Below are positions 8,847 through 17,247 of a DNA stretch of 64,000 nucleotides, one piece after another (positions within the stretch are counted from its first letter, which is position 1; each line of letters begins with the position of its first letter). The stretch covers positions 6,510,001 through 6,574,000 of the forward strand of contig NZ_CP108487.1 in the NCBI RefSeq assembly GCF_036226525.1, given 5' to 3'. Position numbers and translations under genes: made by a program. Under the pieces are notes generated by a model. That model saw nothing but the letters and a program-made list of their open reading frames with translations, was not told the origin of the DNA and searched no databases. Origin of the DNA: Kribbella sp. NBC_01245. GTDB taxonomy: Bacteria; Actinomycetota; Actinomycetes; Propionibacteriales; Kribbellaceae.

Positions 8847-9874
8847 GGCTTCCGCACCGGCCCTTCTCCCAGCTCCGGCGCTCTGCCGGCCTTTGCTGCG
8901 TCCGTCTCGGGCTGGTGCTGCCGGCCCGCGGCCGTGACGACCAGCCCGAGTCCGCTGAACGTCCGCCTCGAGCCGTCGTAGATAGCGCTGGCCCAGGCGA
9001 GCACCGTGGTCTTGCTGTCCCTGCACACCCAGACCACCCGCGCCCTGGTCGGCGCGTCGAGCGTCGACATCACCGACTCCACCCTCCAGCCGTACGACTT
9101 CGGATCCACCGCCTTCAGCCCGTCGTAGCGGACATACCAGGCAAAGCGCGGGTCCATCTCGTCCCTGCCGAAGTAGGGCGTCGTCGTAAAGGAATAGGCC
9201 AGCCGTTCGTCGGCGACGAAGGACTTCGGATCCCAGAACGGGGCCAGCACCCGGCGATGCTCGACGGTCTTCAGGACGGCTTCGTTCGGTGCACCGTTGC
9301 CAGCACCGGGAGCGTTGTTCACCGCATGGAAGAGCCCGGTGTAATCCTGCTGCTTGTCCGCCACTGCTTTTGCAGCCGCCGCGGCCCGTGCGTTGAGCAC
9401 CGCGAGCGCCTTGCTGTCGACCCGTGCCGCCGTCGGGGTGGGGGCGCCGTCCGGAGCCACCGCGGAGGAAGTTTGAAGCGCGCTGATCCGGAGTGTGTTT
9501 GCCGTGCTCTGCTGGTCGTAGGTGCGGTTTCCGACCGCGCTGAGTACGGCCGTAGCGGCCAGTACGAGCCCCAGCACGATCGCGAGGCGTTGTCTCGGGC
9601 TGTGCCTGGGGCTGCTGGGTGTGTGGGCGTCGGAAAGTCTGCCCGGGCGAGTGCGCCGTGCGGCCGCCCAGTTGTTGAAGCGGACCTCGAGATCGGGCCC
9701 CGTGACCTTGCTGTGCTCGCGGCGTGGCCGTTCGGTGAGGTTCTTGTCGTCAGCGTCCGTTGCCTCCGGTGTTGGGCCGGTTGTCTCGTCGGTCATCTGT
9801 TCGTCTTCCGGGTCGTTCGAGGGGTGGCTGAGTGGTCTGGTCCTGGGGGCAGGGAGCGGGTCGGTGGGGGTCAT
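8843..9874 (-). CDS. VirB8/TcpC-like transfer protein, long cytoplasmic N terminus
   Basis: This 343-residue protein has a long polar N-terminal region (residues 1-95), a single membrane segment around 97-118, and an extracellular domain with the same general layout as the next gene's product. It contains a region rich in aromatic residues (FAWYVRYDG and the following 40 residues). Its ATG overlaps the stop of the lysozyme gene (9874/9871), and its own stop overlaps the next ATG, so three genes are translationally coupled. Two paralogous VirB8-like subunits side by side would fit a Gram-positive mating channel. The family is inferred from architecture. Confidence 0.65.
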   Translation of the reverse strand: MTPTDPLPAPRTRPLSHPSNDPEDEQMTDETTGPTPEATDADDKNLTERPRREHSKVTGPDLEVRFNNWAAARRTRPGRLSDAHTPSSPRHSPRQRLAIVLGLVLAATAVLSAVGNRTYDQQSTANTLRISALQTSSAVAPDGAPTPTAARVDSKALAVLNARAAAAAKAVADKQQDYTGLFHAVNNAPGAGNGAPNEAVLKTVEHRRVLAPFWDPKSFVADERLAYSFTTTPYFGRDEMDPRFAWYVRYDGLKAVDPKSYGWRVESVMSTLDAPTRARVVWVCRDSKTTVLAWASAIYDGSRRTFSGLGLVVTAAGRQHQPETDAAKAGRAPELGEGPVRKP

Positions 9875-11925
9875 GACTTTTTGACCTGATCGGCAGGCAG
9901 CATCAGGTCCGAGACGTCAACGAACATCCAGCCCTCGGCTGCCATTGCCGCGGCGCTGTCGATGCGCACCCGGCCCATGTAGGCGCAGTAGCCCGCCTCG
10001 CCGAGGATGACCTTGTCTCCATCGACACCAAGCACCACGAGCGTGTGACCCCATCCCGTGGAGCCAGGGCCGGATCCGACCGAGTACGGGACCGGCGTCG
10101 CCTGCATCTTCTTGCCAGTCTGTTCCGCGATCGAGTAGGCCGTCCGGATACCGTCGCCCGGGGGATAGGCCTGGAACGTCGTGTACTTGTTCACGAAATA
10201 GATGCTGAAGCTCGTGCAGTTCATGGCGTGGTTGCTGCGGCAGGACCCCGGTCCACCCTCTTCGCCGTACCGGCCGTCGAGGAACTTGTCGCCCTCCTGA
10301 TTGAAGAGGTCTACAAGCGCCTGGGCCTCTTCCTGGGTCATGCCGCCGCTCTTCGGCGAGACGACGCCGTCGTTGCCTGGGGCGTTGCAGTGCCCGCCTT
10401 CGAGGAGCAGATTGACGATGGTGCTGCCCTCGTTGAGGAAGTCGCCCACCGTCGTGCGGACCAGTCCTTTGTCGACCGTCCAGCCGCTCATCTTGGCGAA
10501 CCACATCTCGGCCTTCTGGCCGCGGGCCGCGATCCCGGCGGGTCCGTCGGCCGACCGTTCCCAGTTCTCGTGGAAGTACGTTGCGGCCTGAGCCGGAGTG
10601 CCCTGTGGGGTTGTGAGCATGCCCTTGAAGACTCGAACGTCGCTGGGGTTGTCCCCGCCGTTCAGATCGGCCATGAATCGCAGTTGCAGTCCGAGGTTCC
10701 ACCAGTCCGAACCCTTCGCGCCGGCGTAGTTGCGCAAGAGCGCGTTGCGGCCGAAGGTCCACTGGCCAAGGCCGATGCCGTTGTCGGTGTTCTGCGCGGC
10801 GCTCTTCTTCTTGTCGGTCATGACGTAGGTGCCGGTGGGGAAGTTCTGCACACTCGTCGGGTCGATCCCGGACTCCTGGGTCCAGTTGCCGAGGATGCCG
10901 GCGATATTGACCTCCGGCATGCCCCAGGTCTTCAGGACCGAGTACACGGCTTGGGCGTTCTTGTCGGCGTTCGCACCAACCGGGTCGTTACTCCCGACCG
11001 GGACCACGCTGTCGCCGCGTGCGCTGCAGTCCGTGGCGATCGGATCGTCGTGCACGGCGAAGGTTGTGCTGACGACGCTGAGAAGGCCACCAATGAGCGC
11101 GAGCACGCCGAGGCCGGACACTGCTGCAAGTCCTGCCGCAGCGACCGTTGTCGAGATCACCGCACTGCCGCCGGAGATCGCCGCGACGACCTTTGCCACC
11201 GCGGCCCCGGCCGCCATGAACGGCTTCGTGGCGGCATTCCACAGCGCGCTACCTGCACCGACGATCCACTGCAGCATCATCTGCAGGAACGACAACGCCT
11301 GCGCGAGCATCGCGAAGAAGAACGACTTCAGCCAGTTCAGGAAGAGGATGAGTAACGCGAGCAAACCAGCCGGCGGCGTAGCGGACGCCGCGGTGGCCAA
11401 GGCCACCTTCTTGTTCCGGCCACCGCTGTCTGGATGTCCCGGTCCGTTTCCGGCAGTGGTCTCGGATTCGTCGCCTGAGGCTTGGTCGCGCCGATAGCTC
11501 GTGCCGCCCGTGCCGAGTTTCGGGTGAAGATCTTGGTTGTCGGCATCGACAGTGGGGCCTGCGTGGTTACGGCCGTCCGGCTCCCGGGTGGGAGCGTGCT
11601 GGTTCCCCTCCGAGGTCTGCCGCAGGGCGGCAAGCCCGGTCTCCTTCGCGGCGCCGACACCTGCGCCAGCTGCGCCGCCCCGCATCGCGCCCTCGGCTGC
11701 ACCGCGGGCGCCGGCGGCCAACAGCCGCTTCTTGCCGTCGGACAGCCGGTCTCCGACGGCCTGGTCGACCGCGGCCTCGGCTGCGGCTCCGGCCATGGCA
11801 CCCTTGAAGTCCCCGTGGGCCGGAGTTTTCCCGCCCGTCGGGCCACCGGTGGCACCTGCCGTCGGCTGCTCACTCGTGCCCGCGTTCGTGGTCGCGTCGT
11901 GGGTCTGTGGGGTGTCGTCCTCCAT
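9871..11925 (-). CDS. VirB1-like cell wall hydrolase with phage-type lysozyme and CHAP-like domains
   Basis: This 684-residue membrane-anchored enzyme should open the peptidoglycan for the mating channel. Residues 1-180 are Gly/Ala-rich and low complexity. Hydrophobic segments follow near 183-220 and 265-295. Residues of about 320-480 resemble phage tail lysozyme: VYSVLKTWGM, then NWTQESGIDP with the likely catalytic Glu, then GIGLGQWTFGRN. The C-terminal 140 residues look like a CHAP/NlpC-type amidase, with a candidate Cys in NCTSFSIYFVN and a His in WGHTLVVLGVDG. The ATG has an AGAGGGAAA ribosome site. Two-domain hydrolases of this kind are typical of conjugation loci in Gram-positive bacteria. 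Confidence 0.85.
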   Translation of the reverse strand: MEDDTPQTHDATTNAGTSEQPTAGATGGPTGGKTPAHGDFKGAMAGAAAEAAVDQAVGDRLSDGKKRLLAAGARGAAEGAMRGGAAGAGVGAAKETGLAALRQTSEGNQHAPTREPDGRNHAGPTVDADNQDLHPKLGTGGTSYRRDQASGDESETTAGNGPGHPDSGGRNKKVALATAASATPPAGLLALLILFLNWLKSFFFAMLAQALSFLQMMLQWIVGAGSALWNAATKPFMAAGAAVAKVVAAISGGSAVISTTVAAAGLAAVSGLGVLALIGGLLSVVSTTFAVHDDPIATDCSARGDSVVPVGSNDPVGANADKNAQAVYSVLKTWGMPEVNIAGILGNWTQESGIDPTSVQNFPTGTYVMTDKKKSAAQNTDNGIGLGQWTFGRNALLRNYAGAKGSDWWNLGLQLRFMADLNGGDNPSDVRVFKGMLTTPQGTPAQAATYFHENWERSADGPAGIAARGQKAEMWFAKMSGWTVDKGLVRTTVGDFLNEGSTIVNLLLEGGHCNAPGNDGVVSPKSGGMTQEEAQALVDLFNQEGDKFLDGRYGEEGGPGSCRSNHAMNCTSFSIYFVNKYTTFQAYPPGDGIRTAYSIAEQTGKKMQATPVPYSVGSGPGSTGWGHTLVVLGVDGDKVILGEAGYCAYMGRVRIDSAAAMAAEGWMFVDVSDLMLPADQVKKS

Positions 11926-12000
11926 GTTTCCCTCTTTCTTGTGGCGGCAGGGAGCCCTGTCGGCCGCGCGAGCTTCTTGCCCCAGACCTGCCGAGGTGGC

Positions 12001-13314
12001 TTAGCTGTAGGTCACGAGGAAGTCCTCGTCTGCGTTGGTCGTGTTGTTGGTGCGCACGTCGCGAAGGTCGACGTCGAGCTTGAGCAGGCCAAGCAGGAGG
12101 TCCGATTGGTACTTGGACTTGCTGGCGTAGTAGTCCTGGTATGCCTGGGACAGGTTGTTCATGACCGTGGTCAAGGGGCGCATGGTGACGTCGGACGTCC
12201 GGTAGTCGGTGGTCAGGCTCTTCCCGTTCGACAACGTCCACGCGATGTCGCTGATCTCGCTCGACGTACCGGTGGTGCCCGCCGTCTCCGCTGCCTTGGT
12301 CTGGAGGTAGTCGACGTAGCTTTGGCCTTTCGGCACGAGCTGATCGAGGTAGCCGGCTTCGACGTTGCTCGAGCGCCAGTCGAACTTGAACCCGCCAGGC
12401 ACGACCTTGGTGGTGTGCAGCGCGAGAGTTGACTCGCCGGCCTTGGATTCAGCCGTGGTTTCACCGGTGACCTGGTCGCCGGCAATGCTCGCCGGGACGG
12501 TCGGTGGGCGCAGGAACAGGCCGTCGACCTTTGTCGTGGCAAGGTCTTTGCTGTAGGAGCTGATCTGCGTAAGGCTCGTGCGCATCTCGCCGAGCTTTTC
12601 GTCGAGAGCGTCGCGAGCCTTGGTCTCCTCCTGTTCGAGGACGACCTCGTAATAGGCGCGCGCGGCATCGAACTTCGCCGCGTCCAGCGAGTCAATCGTC
12701 GTGGTTCCCGAGGCCCCGGGATTGAGAAAGATCCGCCACTGGTCGTACTTCGCGAACGACCTGTCGCCGATCAATTCGTCGGCGTTCGCCCCGGCGGCTC
12801 GCTGCTTGCTGAAGGAGAGCTCCGCGTTGGCCCGGATGGTGAGGTTGAGCACCTGCGGCTCGAACGCCCGCTGCGACTCGAGAACCACGCCGACGTAGCC
12901 AGTCGCCCCGAAGACGTGGAACGACCCGGTAACGCCGGGGGTCTTCAGCTTCTCGGTCTTGAGTTTGTCGTCCGATCCGAGCAGGAACGCCTTGTAGTCG
13001 GACGCGTCGTAGGAGATCTTGGCCCGATCGTCGAAGTGCATCATGACCAGAGCCTTGTTCTTGCGCCTATTGGTGTAGACGCCGTCGACATCGCCACTGA
13101 GCTGTGTCTTCGAGGTCGTGAACTTTGGGGTCCACAGAGCCCTTTCGGCGAGAGTGTCGCGCCCGGCCGTGATCGCCGACACACCCGATGCCGCGAGCAA
13201 GAGCACGCCTGCGAGGGTGAGCACGCCGAAAAAGAGCCCGAAGCGCTCAATCGCGTGGTGCGAGTCGAGCCGGAAGACCTTGCCGAATGCGGTGAGCCTG
13301 TCGTTGATGCTCAT
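12001..13314 (-). CDS. Single-pass membrane protein of the transfer operon
   Basis: This 437-residue protein has a cytoplasmic N terminus of about 22 residues, one membrane segment (about 24-48) and a large extracytoplasmic region. Residues 205-275 look helical and charged. There are no cysteines in the outer part and no recognised catalytic motif. The ATG has an AGGGA ribosome site. It lies between the pilin-like gene and the wall hydrolase in an operon with spacings under 80 nt. A structural role in the mating apparatus is likely from context; I do not recognise the family. Confidence 0.7.
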   Translation of the reverse strand: MSINDRLTAFGKVFRLDSHHAIERFGLFFGVLTLAGVLLLAASGVSAITAGRDTLAERALWTPKFTTSKTQLSGDVDGVYTNRRKNKALVMMHFDDRAKISYDASDYKAFLLGSDDKLKTEKLKTPGVTGSFHVFGATGYVGVVLESQRAFEPQVLNLTIRANAELSFSKQRAAGANADELIGDRSFAKYDQWRIFLNPGASGTTTIDSLDAAKFDAARAYYEVVLEQEETKARDALDEKLGEMRTSLTQISSYSKDLATTKVDGLFLRPPTVPASIAGDQVTGETTAESKAGESTLALHTTKVVPGGFKFDWRSSNVEAGYLDQLVPKGQSYVDYLQTKAAETAGTTGTSSEISDIAWTLSNGKSLTTDYRTSDVTMRPLTTVMNNLSQAYQDYYASKSKYQSDLLLGLLKLDVDLRDVRTNNTTNADEDFLVTYS

Positions 13315-13374
13315 GTACGTCCCTGCGTTTGTCGGCCGTCGAGTGCCGATGGAGCCGGCGTGCGGCTGGTCTGG

Positions 13375-13755
13375 CTATCGGCCCTCGATCGGACCCGGTG
13401 CGACGACGATCGTTCCGCCGCCGAGCTCCTCGATCGTGGTCTGGCCACCGGAGCCCACCGCGTTGACGAGCGTCCAGCCGCCGGTGCCGACTGCTCCGCC
13501 GATCAGGATGAGCATGACGATCTCGCCCCAACCGTGGCCCTTACCGTTCTGCTGCCCGCCGATGAGCTTCTTGATGAGCTGCACGACTCCCCAGATCAAG
13601 CCGGCCGTGCCGAGCGCCATGAGCAAGAGGCCGCCGGTCGTCTGGAGGTAGGTCTTGGCATTCTCCAGGAAGGACTTGACGTCCCAGGCCGCGTCAGGCA
13701 GCGGCACCTGCGCCTGGATGAGCGCCGAGGCGACTGACTCGCTGATCCGATTCAT
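13375..13755 (-). CDS. Small two-helix membrane protein, VirB2-like candidate
   Basis: The start at 13755 gives 126 residues; the frame reaching back to 13872 runs into the control region and lacks coding character. There is an N-terminal amphipathic stretch, a hydrophobic helix near residues 38-62, a short basic loop (KKLIGGQQNGKGHGWG), a second hydrophobic helix near 75-97, and a Gly/Thr-rich tail. Two helices joined by a short positive loop, as the first gene of a conjugation operon, matches VirB2/TrbC pilin-type subunits. The sequence itself shows no specific pilin signature, so this is an inference from topology and position. Confidence 0.6.
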   Translation of the reverse strand: MNRISESVASALIQAQVPLPDAAWDVKSFLENAKTYLQTTGGLLLMALGTAGLIWGVVQLIKKLIGGQQNGKGHGWGEIVMLILIGGAVGTGGWTLVNAVGSGGQTTIEELGGGTIVVAPGPIEGR

Positions 13756-13810
13756 CGATCGTTCCCTTCGCGTTTCGATCCGTTGCCCGAAGAGGCCCGG
13801 GCAATCTGGG

Positions 13811-13864
13811 TGATCATCATTGAATGAGCTTATCGAATAATCATCTAAATAACCATTGAATGAT
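13811..13864 (-). promoter_or_regulatory. AT-rich control region of the transfer operon, site C
   Basis: Upstream of the first transfer gene lie two copies of the element's shared box, read on the minus strand as TCATTCAATGATG (13815-13827) and TCATTCAATGGTT (13851-13863), with ATCATCTAAAT between them. The surrounding DNA is GC-rich, so this 50-bp AT-rich island stands out. It is the likely promoter/operator of the leftward transfer operon. Confidence 0.55.
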
Positions 13865-13883
13865 GAGCGCATGATCGGGGAGC

Positions 13884-13918
13884 GGGTCGGGTCGGGTCGG
13901 GTCGGGTCGGGTCGGGTC
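13884..13918 (+). repeat. (GGGTC)7 tandem repeat, potential G-quadruplex
   Basis: Seven perfect GGGTC units lie back to back in the 454-bp gap between the transfer operon and the XRE gene. Seven G-triplets separated by two bases on the plus strand meet the usual pattern for a stable G-quadruplex. The rest of the gap (13919-14209) holds no gene that I can support. Confidence 0.9.
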
Positions 13919-14209
13919 GCGATGCGAACGGACCGGGTCGAGCCATGGGGGTGCCTGCCTGATCCCGACCCGCTAGGGGCGCCTCCACCGGAGTGCTCTG
14001 TTCGAGCGTCAGTTCGTAAAGATTTCGGCAGATCGGGAGCGGCTATCGGCCGTCCCGACTGGCGCTAGATCGCAGGTTTCGATACAGATACGAGCCGAAA
14101 CCGAATCAGAGACCGATGGGTTGCCGCTGTAGCTACAACGGTTTGGGTTCGGTAGCCTCCTGGTGCACATCACGCGTGCCCCCGATCGAAGCCGGAAGAA
14201 GCCCTCCCT

Positions 14210-14611
14210 ATGCCCCCCATGCCTGCTCTGCCCTCCGACACCTTCGCCCGCCGTCTCCGAATGGAGCGCGAGAGGCAGGGGCTGAGCCAGGCGGAGCTTG
14301 CGCGGAGGGTGACCGAAGTCCTGGGGGTCAATGTTGACAAGTCAGCAGTAGCGCGCATCGAACAACAGACCCGAGCGATTCGCCTCGACGAAGCGGCCGC
14401 CATGGCCGAGGTCCTCGGCCTCCCGATCGCGGCGCTCCTCTCCGACCGCAGTGCAGAAGAGAATGAGGCGCTGAAGCAGCAGTACCTAGCGGACCGCGTT
14501 GCTGCGCAGCGCCAATGGGAGCAGATTCGTCAGGAGATCGATCGGCTCACCGGTCTCATTCAGAGCCTCAGTGGGACGAATGAGTTCGACCGTGACTCCG
14601 GCCGCGGGTAG
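14210..14611 (+). CDS. XRE-family transcriptional regulator of the element
   Basis: This 133-residue protein has an N-terminal Cro/C1-type helix-turn-helix (about residues 10-75): RMERERQGLSQAELARRV, then VDKSAVARIEQQTRAI, then a third helix block around LDEAAAMAEVLGLPIAALL. Residues 80-120 form a charged helix that may dimerise. It is transcribed rightward, away from the transfer operon, with control region C and the GGGTC array in between. It is the best candidate to bind the AT-rich boxes shared by four promoters of the element. An in-frame ATG at 14219 is an alternative start. Confidence 0.85.
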   Translation: MPPMPALPSDTFARRLRMERERQGLSQAELARRVTEVLGVNVDKSAVARIEQQTRAIRLDEAAAMAEVLGLPIAALLSDRSAEENEALKQQYLADRVAAQRQWEQIRQEIDRLTGLIQSLSGTNEFDRDSGRG

Positions 14612-14742
14612 CTCTCGGATGTAAGAGCTCTGACGGAGCCGGCGCCAGTGCCCGCATCCCGGGCCAGCTGTTCTGCGGCTGTCGTCAAAGGGTGTGCGTT
14701 CGAAGCTAGGGATCGTGGCTACAAGCCCTGCTGTCTCTGGGT

Positions 14743-14934
14743 CTAGCTGACGAGCTGCCCCTTCACATACTCATCAAGGTCCACCTCGCGGTAGCGCACG
14801 GCCTTGCCTACCTTCGCGTAGCGGGGGCCCTCGCCTCTGAGTCGCCAGCGCTTCATCGTCGAGCATCCGACCTTGAGGTAGTCCGCGGCCTCCTGTGGCG
14901 TCAGGACCGAAGGGGTGGCACGTGTCTCGGGCAC
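14743..14934 (-). CDS. xis: Excisionase-like helix-turn-helix protein
   Basis: This 63-residue protein is a MerR-like winged helix of the excisionase type: LTPQEAADYLKVGCSTMKRW is the DNA-recognition part and YREVDLDEYV closes the domain. Such proteins direct the integrase towards excision. The GTG start has a GAGGAG ribosome site 7 nt upstream. It is divergent from the integrase gene, sharing control region D, which would allow the two directions of recombination to be balanced. Confidence 0.85.
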   Translation of the reverse strand: MPETRATPSVLTPQEAADYLKVGCSTMKRWRLRGEGPRYAKVGKAVRYREVDLDEYVKGQLVS

Positions 14935-14963
14935 GGATGACTCCTCGTGATTGCGTATGGAGA

Positions 14964-15014
14964 TCAGATTGGATCTAATAAGCTATCAGATGATCATTCA
15001 GATAGCATTCAATC
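14964..15014. promoter_or_regulatory. AT-rich divergent control region, site D
   Basis: The 100-bp gap between the excisionase and integrase genes contains ATCTAAT (14973-14979) and two close copies of the element's box, TCATTCAGATAGC (14994-15006) and GCATTCAATC (15005-15014). It probably serves both genes and links their control to the transfer operon. Confidence 0.5.
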
Positions 15015-15034
15015 TCTTTGTGTAGGGGTGGGAC

Positions 15035-16366
15035 ATGGCGAAGAAGGCGGCAGCACGCCCGCGGGCGACGACGACTCGACTCGAGATCGGGGAGCACACC
15101 ATCGATCGAAGTGAGCCGTACGAGCGAGACGGCGGGTGGTGGCTCGACTGGACGGTTCGCCTGCTAGACGGACGTATCGCAAGAAGGCGATCGAAGGGGA
15201 GCACGAAGGGCGAGACGCGGCGACGTGCGAAGAAGGCCGTGAAGGTCTTACTAGCAGCGTCCGGTAGGGGTATTTGGAAGGCGACTGACAGTCTGGTCAC
15301 CTACATCGAGGCGGTAAGCAAGCCGACGATCGAGACAGCGAGGATCGCAGACAACTCGCGCACGAGATATCTGGGTGTCTACAGGCTGATCGTTGGTCAC
15401 TGTTTGCGCGAAGATCACAAGCACCGCCACAGCCTCAAAGGTCACACAATCGGCACCGGGACGCGCTTTCGCACCCTCGAGAAGTGCCTTACAGAGATAG
15501 CCGAACTCCACGGGTCAGAGACAGCACGCCAGGCTCGCAGCGTGCTGGGCAAGTATGTTCTCGATCAACTCATCCGCGACGAGTTGATCGATGCTTCGCC
15601 CATTGCGGGCAAGCGCCTCGATCTCGCCGGAAGCAAGGATGACGCCCCAACTCGTGGAGGTGTGGCTCTCTCCGCCGACGAGTGGAACGCCGTAATCGAC
15701 TATTTGCTTGCTCTCGACCCTGCCGAGGGGATCGAGCCCCCCAAGCGCGGGATGTATACGCTTGAAGACCGTATCGCGGTAGTGGCCAACGCGATCGATC
15801 TGACATTGCTACAGACCATGACTGGTCTGCGGGTCAGTGAGGCAACGAACGTCGATCCCTCCATGGTCACGTGCGACGACGACAAGATGATCTTCGACCT
15901 GCCGCCGGAGATCACTAAGACGAAGAAAGGGCGCTTCGTTCACGTGACCGATCCGGCGGTCGTGGAGCGGCTCAAGCCGCGGTGGGAGACTGCACGCGCC
16001 ATGGGTGGTCCGCTGATTCCGAGTCCTGCCAAGCCTGGCGTTGTCTGGGACCAGCGGCAGCGCAACGAGGCGGTGAAGGAGCTGTATGTGAAGATGGCCA
16101 AGGAGCTAGGTATTCCAGCTCTTGAGACCGAGCGTTCGCACGTCTGGCGTGCAACCCTGAACACGTTGACGCTCGTAGACGGCGTGCCGGAGGCGATCCG
16201 GGCAGCGCATCTCGGACACACCGCGCAGGTCAACCGTCGCAACTACACCGACACCAGGGACGGAGCGCTGCTCGCCCAGTCGCTGGCCAAAATGCGGCAG
16301 GCCAAAAGTACGCACAAAAGTACGCACAACGAGAACTCCGCAACGATCCCTGACGAACCGACCTGA
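15035..16366 (+). CDS. int: Tyrosine recombinase (integrase) of the element
   Basis: This 443-residue integrase has a basic N-terminal arm-binding region, a SAM-like core-binding domain (about residues 85-200) and a C-terminal catalytic domain. Catalytic positions visible are Arg in TGLRVSEA, Lys in ITKTKKGRFV, His-x-x-Arg in HVWRATLNTL, His in HLGHTAQVN and Tyr in NRRNYTDT. The start has an AGGGGTGGG ribosome site. It reads towards the tRNA-end repeat 93 bp downstream, the usual place of an integrase next to its attachment site. Confidence 0.93.
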   Translation: MAKKAAARPRATTTRLEIGEHTIDRSEPYERDGGWWLDWTVRLLDGRIARRRSKGSTKGETRRRAKKAVKVLLAASGRGIWKATDSLVTYIEAVSKPTIETARIADNSRTRYLGVYRLIVGHCLREDHKHRHSLKGHTIGTGTRFRTLEKCLTEIAELHGSETARQARSVLGKYVLDQLIRDELIDASPIAGKRLDLAGSKDDAPTRGGVALSADEWNAVIDYLLALDPAEGIEPPKRGMYTLEDRIAVVANAIDLTLLQTMTGLRVSEATNVDPSMVTCDDDKMIFDLPPEITKTKKGRFVHVTDPAVVERLKPRWETARAMGGPLIPSPAKPGVVWDQRQRNEAVKELYVKMAKELGIPALETERSHVWRATLNTLTLVDGVPEAIRAAHLGHTAQVNRRNYTDTRDGALLAQSLAKMRQAKSTHKSTHNENSATIPDEPT

Positions 16367-16458
16367 GCCCCAAACGATCGGACGAATCCCAGCTATACAA
16401 GGCTTTTCGCCGCCCAACAGCCTCCTGACCTGGGGATCTCTGCTCGGCCTCGAGATAA

Positions 16459-16498
16459 TGAGAAGGTCATCGGTTCGATTCCGATAGGCGGCTCCACC
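16459..16498 (+). repeat. Attachment-site repeat 1: 3' end of a tRNA gene
   Basis: These 40 bp match 17497-17536 with a single mismatch. They contain a T-arm (ATCGG, loop TTCGATT, CCGAT), the 3' half of an acceptor stem (AGGCGGC), a T and an encoded CCA. The 5' half of the tRNA is not here, so this is an att duplication and not a working gene. The acceptor strand and the AATGAGAAGGTC stretch before it recall actinobacterial tRNA-Thr, but the identity is inferred. Confidence 0.85.
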
Positions 16499-16500
16499 AG

Positions 16501-16550
16501 GAACCCGCAGGTCAGAGGCAACTTTCCTCGCCTGGGGGTTCTTCTTTTTT
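16501..16550 (+). terminator. Rho-independent terminator after attachment repeat 1
   Basis: GAACCCGCAGG (16501-16511) pairs with CCTGGGGGTTC (16531-16541), one mismatch, and is followed by TTCTTTTTT. It sits directly after a tRNA 3' end, as tRNA terminators do, so it may have been carried in with the tRNA-end fragment of an element. Confidence 0.75.
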
Positions 16551-16868
16551 GGCCTCGATCAGGCCCAAGGCCCCCATGAGGCCCCCGCTCTCAGGGCCGA
16601 CCCGTTTCGCGGCATCCCAGAGGTTCTGGTCAATCAAGTGCCCGTACAGGTCCATCGTCATCGCAGCCGAGGCATGCCCGAGGACCCGTTGAACGACCTT
16701 CGGGTCCGCACCGGAACCGAGCCACACCGACGCAGCCGTGTGACGCAGGTCGTGAACACGGAGGGACGGCATCCCGATCGCCTTGGTGGCGGCTGTCCAG
16801 CCAACCGATCGCTTCCAGTTACCTTCGCTCATCGGTCCACCTTTGGGGGCCGTTGAACAGCCATGCAT
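16512..16868 (-). pseudogene. Integrase C-terminal fragment
   Basis: These 118 residues hold only the end of a tyrosine recombinase: HDLRHTAASVWLGSGADPKV with the second catalytic Arg, then VLGHASAAMTMDLYGH with the catalytic His and Tyr. A full enzyme would be about 400 residues. The homology stops near 16860, where the DNA turns into unrelated sequence. The fragment points towards attachment repeat 1, opposite to the intact integrase, so it belongs to a different, decayed element. Confidence 0.8.
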
Positions 16869-16989
16869 CTGCGGGCTTACCAGCCGCCCAGCGGCTCCAC
16901 CTTGCCCCTCTGGCGTCTCCTGATCGCGCTACGCGTGGGCTGAACGGCAGACGGGAAGACGCAAGCGGCGGCAGGTTGGCGAATGCCAG

Positions 16990-17247
16990 TTACGGATCGG
17001 TCGGCGGTCGTCGCTGCGGGCGATGTGGATTTCCGGCCGTCTGGTAGAAGAACTCCGCCACTACGAATGTGACGATGCCAATCAGTAGTGGCCAGTCGGC
17101 ATCGACGAAGTGTGCTCCTGCGAGGGCTCCAATGAATCCGCCTGCGGCCACCCATCCACTGTGGCGGTGCAGTACGGCCGTGGCCCAGATTGCTCGCAGC
17201 ACGAGTCCGATGCAGACCACCAGCAGGAGCAGGTCTTGGCCGCTCAC
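16990..17247 (-). CDS. Small membrane protein in the element remnant
   Basis: This 85-residue protein starts at a GTG with a strong AGGAGGA ribosome site. It has a hydrophobic helix at about residues 5-25, a second at about 33-47 and a third at about 53-68, followed by a basic, proline-rich tail. No family is recognised. The good ribosome site makes it more credible than other short frames nearby. Confidence 0.5.
   Translation of the reverse strand: MSGQDLLLLVVCIGLVLRAIWATAVLHRHSGWVAAGGFIGALAGAHFVDADWPLLIGIVTFVVAEFFYQTAGNPHRPQRRPPTDP

Larger units (their letters stand above)
1..16498. mobile_element. Integrative conjugative element, right-hand portion
   Basis: A relaxase, VirB8-like and pilin-like membrane proteins, a wall hydrolase, a Clp-like ATPase, an XRE regulator, an excisionase and a tyrosine integrase lie together and end at a tRNA 3'-end repeat. 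This is the gene set of a relaxase/type IV secretion element, not the single-FtsK type common in streptomycetes. A coupling protein and a VirB4-like ATPase are not visible and presumably lie left of the window, so the left boundary is unknown. The right boundary is the repeat at 16459-16498. Confidence 0.85.

Noticed and set aside
13884..13918. GGGTC array as a CRISPR or other repeat-spacer structure
   Set aside because: The units are 5 bp with no spacers. No repeat-spacer array of CRISPR type was found anywhere in the window.
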